DNA from: an uncultured Eubacteriales bacterium
Lineage (GTDB): Bacteria > Bacillota_I > Bacilli_A > RF39 > UBA660
Reading direction: 5' to 3'
DNA: 32,298 bases
NCBI GenBank assembly: GCA_905211265.1
Contig: CAJMAC010000011.1
Location: forward strand, 1 to 32,298
Shown: positions 23,328 through 29,961 of the stretch, in pieces
Layout of the letters: each line of letters opens with the position of its first letter
Numbering within the stretch: position 1 is the stretch's first letter
Made by a program: the position numbers and the translations under genes
The notes under the pieces: generated by a model
What the model was told of the DNA's origin: nothing
The model's input: the letters and a program-made list of their open reading frames with translations, nothing else
Database searches by the model: none

Positions 23328-23864
23328 TTACCTAAAAAAGTAAATAATGCCCAATATAATTAATATAACACCACCAATAATCGTAGATAACTTACCAAAT
23401 ATACTACCTAATTTATTTCCCAAAATAAGTCCTAAATAAGTAAAACTACCACTTACAATGCAAAATATACTAGATACCTCTAAATAATTATTATTAATAA
23501 CATTAAGACCAATACCAGTAGTAAAACTATCAATACTAACAGATAAACCAAATATTAAAAATCCAAATATACTTACAACAAAATCATGACTATCATCCTT
23601 TATACTAGAAATAATCATCTCGATACCAATAAATAAAAATATAATAGAAACAACAATACTTAAATTAATAACCAGATATTTAAGTATAACATTACCCAAA
23701 AACACTCCCAGCAATGGCATAACAAAATGATATATACCCACAATAATAGATAAAATTATTTTATTTTTTTTACTTATACTTTGCGTTCCATATATAAGAG
23801 CCAAAGAAAAAGCATCCATACTAAGACTAATACCAATAATTAAAGTAGTAAAAAAAGTATCCAA
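23328..23864 (-). CDS. mntP: Manganese efflux pump MntP
   Basis: MntP exports Mn2+ and protects against excess manganese. The 178-residue product has six membrane segments in two repeats, each with an acidic motif: SLSMDAFSLALIYG (about 14-27) and GLSVSIDSFTTGIGL (about 106-120), the family's hallmark. AGGTGAATAAT precedes the ATG. It follows spoIIR, as ywlD does in Bacillus. No riboswitch of the yybP-ykoY (manganese) type is seen upstream. Confidence 0.92.
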   Translation of the reverse strand: MDTFFTTLIIGISLSMDAFSLALIYGTQSISKKNKIILSIIVGIYHFVMPLLGVFLGNVILKYLVINLSIVVSIIFLFIGIEMIISSIKDDSHDFVVSIFGFLIFGLSVSIDSFTTGIGLNVINNNYLEVSSIFCIVSGSFTYLGLILGNKLGSIFGKLSTIIGGVILIILGIIYFFR

Positions 23865-23906
23865 TATTATTCACCTAATAAATAATATTAAATAACCTTT
23901 ATTTTA

Positions 23907-24425
23907 TTACTTAAATATCTTATCAATAATTTCTTTAACTAACGAAGTATATTCTACATCCTTATCATTAACAATACATAAATTAGGAAATAGAACACAC
24001 CACCAATTATCTCCCTTTGCCTCCCCAATAGATACCACAATTGATTCATAATATCCCTCATTATATTTAACACCCTTAAATACCTTTTCAGGAAAATAAT
24101 TATTACCATAATTAACATTAAAAGTCATATCATAATTATATCTATTAAAAATATCTTTTATATTATAATTAATATTATCTAAATTATTATTAATAATCTC
24201 CCTAGCATCTTCAATAGTCTTAGTATCTTTAAATAAATTATACACGTCTTTTTCTAAATAATCCTTAACAACACTCTTCATTGCTTGATCATAACTAGAA
24301 TTACTATTAGGAATAACCCTTAATCTAATTGAATTATCAGGAATAATAACCTCTTCTGCATTTACTTTCTTATATACCAAAAAAATAGTCAATACTGTTA
24401 AAATAATTATAATTAATTTCTTCAT
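23907..24425 (-). CDS. spoIIR: Stage II sporulation protein R
   Basis: SpoIIR is secreted by the forespore and triggers SpoIIGA to process pro-sigma-E in the mother cell. The 172-residue product has an N-terminal signal segment (about 1-22) and the family core SIRLRVIPNSNSSYDQAMK, NYFPEKVFKGVKY, and GDNWWCVLFPNLC near the end. A GTG three codons upstream is in frame, but GGTGAT fits the ATG at 24425. It sits between prmC and mntP, the Bacillus order. Confidence 0.95.
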   Translation of the reverse strand: MKKLIIIILTVLTIFLVYKKVNAEEVIIPDNSIRLRVIPNSNSSYDQAMKSVVKDYLEKDVYNLFKDTKTIEDAREIINNNLDNINYNIKDIFNRYNYDMTFNVNYGNNYFPEKVFKGVKYNEGYYESIVVSIGEAKGDNWWCVLFPNLCIVNDKDVEYTSLVKEIIDKIFK

Positions 24426-24447
24426 ATCTATCACCTTTCATTTAATT

Positions 24448-24475
24448 ATGATACATATATAATTATTTTATTCAA
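24448..24475 (-). promoter_or_regulatory. Possible sigma-A-like promoter upstream of spoIIR
   Basis: Minus strand TTGAAT (24475-24470), 16 bases, TATCAT (24453-24448), between prmC and spoIIR. SpoIIR is normally a sigma-F gene and no sigma-F motif was certain here, so the call is weak. Confidence 0.35.
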
Positions 24476-24481
24476 TTTTAA

Positions 24482-25198
24482 CTATTTTTTTATTATAAAT
24501 ATAAATCTATCTCTATCATTATAATCTTTTTCAATACTTATAGTAACATCATTAAAATATTTATCTATAATATTTTTAATATCATTACCTTGATTCATAC
24601 CAATTTCAAAAGCAATAATATACTTATCATTTAAATAAGATTTAATATTTTTTAATATTTCTTCATAAAAATATAAACCATTATCACTGGCAAATAAACT
24701 AATAATAGGTTCATTATTCTTAACAATTTCATCAATCTCTTCATCATAACTAATATATGGAGGATTACTTACAATAACATCATATTTACTTTTAACATTA
24801 GTAAATAAATCACTTAATATAAAATTAATATTAACATTATTACTAACCATATTATCTTTTGCTACATTTAAAGCATCATTAGATATATCTACTGCATCCA
24901 TATTACAATCAATTTCTTTTTTTAAACTAATTGCAATACACCCACTACCAGTACACATATCTAATATATTTATTTTATTATTAAAATTTAATCTAATGTA
25001 CTTAATTAATTTTTCTACTAATAATTCAGTTTCAAATCTAGGAATAAGAACCCTATTATCAACCTTAATAATACTATTATAAAATTCTACATTACCAACA
25101 ATATATTGAACAGGAATACCCTTATTTAATAATTTAATTCCTTCTTCTAACTTATCACTTGGTAAGTATTTTTTTAAATACTCAACGCTATTATTCAT
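24482..25198 (-). CDS. prmC: Peptide chain release factor N5-glutamine methyltransferase
   Basis: PrmC methylates the Gln of the GGQ loop in release factors. The 238-residue product has the SAM-binding motif ILDMCTGSGCIAI (78-90) and the catalytic NPPY (145-148, SNPPYISYDEE). The N-terminal helical domain is shorter than usual (family about 280 residues). It starts three bases after prfA, its substrate, the usual pairing. AAGAAGG precedes the ATG. Confidence 0.94.
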   Translation of the reverse strand: MNNSVEYLKKYLPSDKLEEGIKLLNKGIPVQYIVGNVEFYNSIIKVDNRVLIPRFETELLVEKLIKYIRLNFNNKINILDMCTGSGCIAISLKKEIDCNMDAVDISNDALNVAKDNMVSNNVNINFILSDLFTNVKSKYDVIVSNPPYISYDEEIDEIVKNNEPIISLFASDNGLYFYEEILKNIKSYLNDKYIIAFEIGMNQGNDIKNIIDKYFNDVTISIEKDYNDRDRFIFIIKK

Positions 25199-25201
25199 AG
25201 A

Positions 25202-26260
25202 TTATAAACCTTCTTCAAGTTTTCTTTTTTGATCCTCATTAATTAAAGCATCAATTACTACTCCTAATTCACCATCCATAATTCTATCTAAATTCATCGA
25301 AGTAAATCCAATTCTATGATCAGTTAATCTATTTTGAGGATAATTATAAGTTCTAATCTTTTCACTTCTATCTCCAGTACCTATCTTACTTCTTCTTTCG
25401 GCATCCTCTGCTTCTTCTTTTTCTCTTAACTTTAAATCATATAATCTAGTTTTTAAAATCTTAAACGCTTTCTCTTTATTCTTAATTTGACTTCTTTCAG
25501 TTTGAGAATAAACAATAATACCAGTAGGAATATGAGTAAGTCTTACTGCAGAGTCAGTAGTATTAACACCTTGACCACCACAACCACTACTTCTTGTAAT
25601 ATCAATTCTAACCTCAGATTCATCTAATTCATAATCAAATTCTTCCGCTTCAGGCATAACCAAAACAGTTGCAGTAGAAGTATGTACCCTACCTTGACTT
25701 TCAGTAGCAGGTACCCTTTGAACCCTATGACTACCACTTTCATATTTTAATTTAGAATATACACTATCACCCTTAACCATAAATTCAAGATTAGAAAATC
25801 CACCCGCAGTACCTTCAACACTATTTAATATTTCAATTTTCCATCCTTCGTTATTAGCATACTTAGTATACATATCAAATAAATCACCCGCAAAAATATT
25901 TGCTTCATCTCCACCTGCAGCACCACGAATTTCAACAATAACATTCTTTTCATCATTAGGATCATGTGGAAGTAACATTATCTCTAACTTTTTATTAATA
26001 TCACTTAATTCACTTTCTAAATTAGTTAATTCTTCTCTAGCAAATTCAGCCATCTCAGAATCATGTAACATTTCCTTAGCACTTAAAATATCTTCATTAA
26101 CTTGTTTATATTTATTATATACTTCAACAATATTACCTAATCTAGTTTGTTCTTTAGATAATTCAGTCATTCTTTTAATATCAGATAATACCTCAGGTTT
26201 AGATAATTCATTTTGTATTTCATTATACTTATTATTTATTGCTTCTAATCTTTCTATCAT
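25202..26260 (-). CDS. prfA: Peptide chain release factor 1
   Basis: RF1 ends translation at UAA and UAG. The 352-residue product has the RF1 anticodon motif PAT (184-186, HRVQRVPATESQGRVHTS) and the GGQ at 228-230 (SGCGGQGVNTTDSAVRL). AAGGGAGAGATTTT precedes the ATG. It is followed at once by prmC, then spoIIR and mntP. Many genes here end in UAA or UAG, read by RF1. Confidence 0.97.
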   Translation of the reverse strand: MIERLEAINNKYNEIQNELSKPEVLSDIKRMTELSKEQTRLGNIVEVYNKYKQVNEDILSAKEMLHDSEMAEFAREELTNLESELSDINKKLEIMLLPHDPNDEKNVIVEIRGAAGGDEANIFAGDLFDMYTKYANNEGWKIEILNSVEGTAGGFSNLEFMVKGDSVYSKLKYESGSHRVQRVPATESQGRVHTSTATVLVMPEAEEFDYELDESEVRIDITRSSGCGGQGVNTTDSAVRLTHIPTGIIVYSQTERSQIKNKEKAFKILKTRLYDLKLREKEEAEDAERRSKIGTGDRSEKIRTYNYPQNRLTDHRIGFTSMNLDRIMDGELGVVIDALINEDQKRKLEEGL

Positions 26261-26286
26261 ATAAAATCTCTCCCTTAACTTCTTAT

Positions 26287-26295
26287 ATTATATCA
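26287..26295 (-). promoter_or_regulatory. Extended -10 promoter of prfA
   Basis: Minus strand TGA then TATAAT, 27 bases before the prfA start. The -35 is poor (ATTTAA). Confidence 0.5.
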
Positions 26296-26331
26296 TATTT
26301 TTTAAATATTTAAATATTATTTTAAAAACTA

Positions 26332-26359
26332 TTGACTATTATTAGAAATGTGATACAAT
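26332..26359 (+). promoter_or_regulatory. Sigma-A promoter of metK
   Basis: TTGACT, 16 bases, TACAAT, with TGA before the -10, directly upstream of the riboswitch. Confidence 0.8.
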
Positions 26360-26367
26360 TGAATTAA

Positions 26368-26507
26368 CTTTTATCAAGAGTGAGGGAGAGAATTAGCTCG
26401 ATGAACTCACACCAACCTGCATAAGCAAGGTGGTAAAGCTAATAGCGATAAGAAAGATGTTATTAATTAAAGTGCACTAAACTCTTTCTTAAAGAGTTTT
26501 TATTTTT
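26368..26507 (+). promoter_or_regulatory. SAM-I (S-box) riboswitch controlling metK
   Basis: The leader matches the S-box layout: ATCAAGAG, then ATTAGC/GCTAAT (26392-26397 with 26438-26443), the core GATGAACTCA, CACCAACC and AAGGTGGTAAAGC, and closing GATAAG. The P1 3' strand AAGAAAG (26450-26456) can pair with CTTTCTT (26484-26490). That is the antiterminator that competes with the terminator at 26479-26507. SAM stabilises P1, frees the terminator and lowers metK expression. Confidence 0.92.
26479..26507 (+). terminator. SAM-controlled terminator in the metK leader
   Basis: AAACTCTTT-CTT-AAAGAGTTT followed by TTTATTTTT. It is the expression platform of the S-box. Confidence 0.9.
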
Positions 26508-26532
26508 GATAAAAGCAAGAAAGAGGGAAAAA

Positions 26533-27633
26533 ATGAAATATTATTTTACAAGTGAATCAGTAACCGAAGGACATCCAGATAAAATATGCGACAAAATAAG
26601 TGACAAAATATTAGATACAGCGCTAGAACAAGACAAAAATAGCAAAATGGCAGTTGAAACTACAATTAAAGATAACTTAGTATTTATCTATGGCGAAGCA
26701 AATACCAAAGCAAAATTAAATTATGAAGAAATAGCAAAAGAAGTACTAAAAGATATAGGATATAACGAAGAATTTAACTTTATAATAAAAGTAAGTAATC
26801 AATCAAAAGAAATAAATAAATCAGTTGAGAAAAAAGAATTAGCCGCTGGAGATCAAGGAATAATGTTTGGATATGCTACAAACGAAACAAAAGAATTAAT
26901 GCCATTACCAATTTTACTAGCAAACAAACTAGCATATAACCTAGCAAAAGCAAGAAAAAAAGATAAAAATACACCGTTATTACCAGATGGAAAAACACAA
27001 GTAACAGTAGAATACCAAAATAACAAACCAAAAAGAATAGACACAATAATCATTGCAGCACAACACAAAAAAGAAATAACTCAAAAAGAATTAAAAAAAT
27101 ATATAATAGAAAATGTAATAACTAAAACAATACCACAAAATCTATTAGATAAAAAAACAAAAATATTAATAAACACAAGTGGTTCATTCATAATCGGAGG
27201 ACCATACTCTGACAGTGGTACAACAGGAAGAAAAATAATTGTAGATACCTATGGCGGCGCTTCAAGAATTGGTGGAGGTTGTCTAAGCAGTAAAGATCCA
27301 ACAAAAGTAGATAGGTCAGCAGCATATTATACAAGATATGTAGCTAAAAATATTGTTGAACATAATCTCGCAGACAAATGTGAAATACAAGTATCATATG
27401 CAATAGGAAAACAAAAACCAATATCATTATTTATAGAAACATTTAATACAGAAAAAATAAATATTAAAGAAATATATAAATATGTAGAAACTAACTTTAA
27501 CTTTTCAGTAGAAAACATAATAAAAGAATTAAATTTAAAAAACATAAAATACTATAATCTTGCATCATACGGACATTTTGGAAGAACAGACATAAATTTA
27601 CCATGGGAAAATATCAAAAATACTTTACAATAA
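26533..27633 (+). CDS. metK: S-adenosylmethionine synthetase
   Basis: MetK makes SAM from Met and ATP. The 366-residue product has the family length, with ESVTEGHPDKICDKISD (7-23), AAGDQGIMFGYA, the P-loop region DGKTQVT, and KDPTKVDRSAAYYTRY. The normally invariant GGGAFSGKD loop reads GGGCLSSKD (247-255), so three positions differ. A TTG at 26506 would extend the protein by 9 residues, but AGAGGGAAAAA precedes the ATG at 26533. Controlled by the SAM riboswitch. Confidence 0.96.
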   Translation: MKYYFTSESVTEGHPDKICDKISDKILDTALEQDKNSKMAVETTIKDNLVFIYGEANTKAKLNYEEIAKEVLKDIGYNEEFNFIIKVSNQSKEINKSVEKKELAAGDQGIMFGYATNETKELMPLPILLANKLAYNLAKARKKDKNTPLLPDGKTQVTVEYQNNKPKRIDTIIIAAQHKKEITQKELKKYIIENVITKTIPQNLLDKKTKILINTSGSFIIGGPYSDSGTTGRKIIVDTYGGASRIGGGCLSSKDPTKVDRSAAYYTRYVAKNIVEHNLADKCEIQVSYAIGKQKPISLFIETFNTEKINIKEIYKYVETNFNFSVENIIKELNLKNIKYYNLASYGHFGRTDINLPWENIKNTLQ

Positions 27634-27655
27634 AAAGAAAAAAATATCAAAACAA

Positions 27656-27684
27656 TTGACTAATATTTTATTTAATTATATACT
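27656..27684 (+). promoter_or_regulatory. Sigma-A promoter of the 242-residue gene
   Basis: TTGACT, 17 bases, TATACT, 18 bases before the start codon at 27703. Confidence 0.8.
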
Positions 27685-27702
27685 TAAAATAGAGGTGAAC
27701 AT

Positions 27703-28431
27703 ATGGAACAAGAAGAAAAACTGTTATTTGAAGAAATAAATAGAAACAGTAGATTAAGTAATCCAGTATTAGTAGAAGGTTTAAAAAATTACGACGAAGC
27801 CTGGGAAAGAACTAGAACAAAAACAAAAGGCGCATACAGAGAAACGAAAAATAAAAAAAGAAATCAAATAAATAAAGCCATTGTAGCAACAGTGCTTGCA
27901 GTAACATCATTTATATCTGCAAACGTATCAAAAAACGTTACAAAAGCATCAATAAATAGAAATAATGCCGTAATTTCAGAAACAAAAGAATCTAAAAATT
28001 ATATTGATGAAAGAATATCATATTATGAAAGATTAATGAATCATACCAGTGATGAACAAAATAGAATTGAAAATGGATATGGAAGAAACCCTGCTACAGA
28101 TGAATTAAATGTTGATTATAATTATTCAAATCTAGCAAGACATATCGTAGAATCATCACAAATATCAGAATCAGAAATGAGATGTGTAATAATTGCAGCA
28201 CACAATATTATAAATTCACCATATCTAAAAGAAACATTAAATCAAGCCTTTACAATAGCTAAAAATGATGAAAATATGTCTGGATACTCAAAAGAATTAA
28301 TCGAAAATGGCGCAAAAGGATTTCTTGAACAATTACAATATGAAAATTGGGAAGCCTACCAAAAATATGAAAGAGAAAATATTAAAGAATTAAAAGCAGT
28401 CGAAGATTATATCGGAGGTAAGAATAGATGA
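27703..28431 (+). CDS. Unknown single-pass membrane protein
   Basis: I do not recognise a family. The 242-residue product has a basic, charged N-terminal region (about 1-58), one membrane segment (about 59-75, AIVATVLAVTSFISANV), and a mainly helical, charged C-terminal region rich in Glu, Asn and Lys (about 76-242, with YERLMNHTSDEQNRIENGYG). GAGGTGAAC precedes the ATG. Its stop overlaps the next gene (ATGA), so the two are probably translated together. Shape suggests a signalling or tethering protein, but this is only an inference. Confidence 0.7.
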   Translation: MEQEEKLLFEEINRNSRLSNPVLVEGLKNYDEAWERTRTKTKGAYRETKNKKRNQINKAIVATVLAVTSFISANVSKNVTKASINRNNAVISETKESKNYIDERISYYERLMNHTSDEQNRIENGYGRNPATDELNVDYNYSNLARHIVESSQISESEMRCVIIAAHNIINSPYLKETLNQAFTIAKNDENMSGYSKELIENGAKGFLEQLQYENWEAYQKYERENIKELKAVEDYIGGKNR

Positions 28432-28667
28432 CCGAAGAAAAATTATGCCATGTCATAAAACTAGGAGACAATATCGAATACACCGAAATAGATAGAGTAA
28501 ATTATAATCATAACACCTATGTAATATTATCAGATTTAGACAATCCCAATGACTTTTGTGTAAAGAAATTAATTAATGAAAATAATTATGAATACATAAT
28601 TGAATTAAATAACAAAGAAGAATTCAATAATGTATTAAAAATATTTATAGATAAATACACAAACTAA
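28428..28667 (+). CDS. DUF1292-like (YrzB-like) small protein
   Basis: A 79-residue acidic protein. The pattern of an acidic beta-hairpin (DNIEYTEIDRVNYNHNTYVILSD), then NDFCVKKLI, then NKEEFNNVLKIF fits the DUF1292/YrzB type, where a short acidic domain ends with EEFxxVLxxF. No catalytic motif. It overlaps the membrane protein gene by four bases and is closed by a terminator, so the pair is one transcription unit. Assignment is by pattern only. Confidence 0.6.
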   Translation: MTEEKLCHVIKLGDNIEYTEIDRVNYNHNTYVILSDLDNPNDFCVKKLINENNYEYIIELNNKEEFNNVLKIFIDKYTN

Positions 28668-28690
28668 ACTAAAAATAGTTTAGTTTTTCT
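28661..28690 (+). terminator. Terminator of the unknown gene pair
   Basis: CTAAACTA-AAAA-TAGTTTAG (28664-28683) followed by TTTTT. It contains the stop codon of the DUF1292-like gene. Confidence 0.85.
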
Positions 28691-28718
28691 TGTTTAATAA
28701 AACAATTTATATTATAAT
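28690..28718 (+). promoter_or_regulatory. Sigma-A promoter of the Y-family polymerase gene
   Basis: TTGTTT, 17 bases, TATAAT, 16 bases before the start codon. No LexA box is visible near it. Confidence 0.7.
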
Positions 28719-28734
28719 AATTTAAGGTGGTCAT

Positions 28735-29961
28735 ATGAAAGAAAGAATAATTTTACATATAGATGTCAACAATGCATTTCTTTCTTGGAGTGCCGTAGAT
28801 ATGCTAAATAATGGAAGTAAAATAGATATAAGGAATAGATATGCCATAATCGCAGGAAACGAAAAAGAAAGAAAAGGAATAGTTCTAGCAAAAAGTAACC
28901 CCTGTAAAAAGAAAGGAGTTCAAACCGCTGAACCAATATTCCAAGCAAGAAAAAAATGTCCATATCTAGAAATATATCCCCCAAACTATAAAATATATAA
29001 ATACTATTCTGATGAAATGTATAAATATTTACTTAACTATACCGATATCATAGAAAGATACTCAATAGATGAATGCTTCCTAGATTATACAGATTTAGTT
29101 CTATTATTCGGAGATCCAATAAAAACAGCATATAAAATAAAAGAAGACATAAAAAATAAATTTGGATTTACAGTAAATGTAGGAATAGGAAACAACAAAT
29201 TATGTGCTAAAATGGCATCAGACTTTGAAAAGCCTGATAAAGTACACACATTATTTACAAACGAAATAAAAGATAAAATGTGGTCTTTACCAGTAAGTGA
29301 CCTATTTATGATAGGAAAAAGTTCAAGTAAAAAATTAAATGAACTAGGAATACTAACAATCAAAGACCTAGCAACAATTGATTCATCTTATCTCTATAAA
29401 TATTTTAAAAACAGAGCAAACCAAATGATAGAAAGTGCAAACGGAATAGATAACTCAAAAGTAGAATATGAGTACACCGACCCAAAAAGCATATCATCTT
29501 CAACATCATTTGCTTATAACTATAAAACTAAAGAAGAAATATATCCCATATTATTAGAATTATCCAAAGAAATAACAAGTAAATTAAAAAACAAAAAAAT
29601 GTATACATCAAATGTAAGTATTTGGATTAAATATACAGACTTTACAAAAATAAGCAAACAAACAACACTAAATAATCCAACAGATGAAATAAACGATATA
29701 TATAATAATAGTATAAAATTATTTAATAGTATTTGGAACGAAGATCCAATAAGAGCATTATGTGTAGCAATATCAAGTTTTACCAAAACAAACGCAGTAC
29801 AATTAAATTTATTTAATAGTAACATATCAAAACAAAAAATAGTAAAGCATGATGAAAAACTAGATAAAATAGTAAATGAATTAAATAGTAAATATAAAGG
29901 TATAATTACTTATGCAAGCAAAATAAAGAAAGAAGGACAATATGAACAAAGAAATAATTAA
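28735..29961 (+). CDS. Y-family DNA polymerase (DinB-like)
   Basis: Y-family polymerases copy damaged DNA at low fidelity. The 408-residue product has catalytic Asp10 (ILHIDVNNAF) and the Asp112/Glu113 pair (YSIDECFLDYT), the GIGNNKLCAKMASDFEKPD segment, a helix-hairpin-helix (LPVSDLFMIGK, LNELGILTIKDL), a little-finger domain, and the clamp-binding motif QLNLF (356-360), with a short tail beyond it. GGTGGT precedes the ATG. It overlaps tex by 20 bases. Whether it matches Pol IV or the UvrX/UmuC branch is not settled by eye. Confidence 0.93.
   Translation: MKERIILHIDVNNAFLSWSAVDMLNNGSKIDIRNRYAIIAGNEKERKGIVLAKSNPCKKKGVQTAEPIFQARKKCPYLEIYPPNYKIYKYYSDEMYKYLLNYTDIIERYSIDECFLDYTDLVLLFGDPIKTAYKIKEDIKNKFGFTVNVGIGNNKLCAKMASDFEKPDKVHTLFTNEIKDKMWSLPVSDLFMIGKSSSKKLNELGILTIKDLATIDSSYLYKYFKNRANQMIESANGIDNSKVEYEYTDPKSISSSTSFAYNYKTKEEIYPILLELSKEITSKLKNKKMYTSNVSIWIKYTDFTKISKQTTLNNPTDEINDIYNNSIKLFNSIWNEDPIRALCVAISSFTKTNAVQLNLFNSNISKQKIVKHDEKLDKIVNELNSKYKGIITYASKIKKEGQYEQRNN

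Noticed and set aside
26368..26507. T-box leader
   Set aside because: The T-box TGGNACCGCG sequence and specifier loop are absent, while the S-box core and P1-based antiterminator fit SAM-I.
26261..26532. Replication origin at the strand switch between prfA and metK
   Set aside because: No dnaA gene, DnaA-box cluster or unwinding region is present. The gap is explained by two promoters and a riboswitch, and base skew does not clearly flip here.
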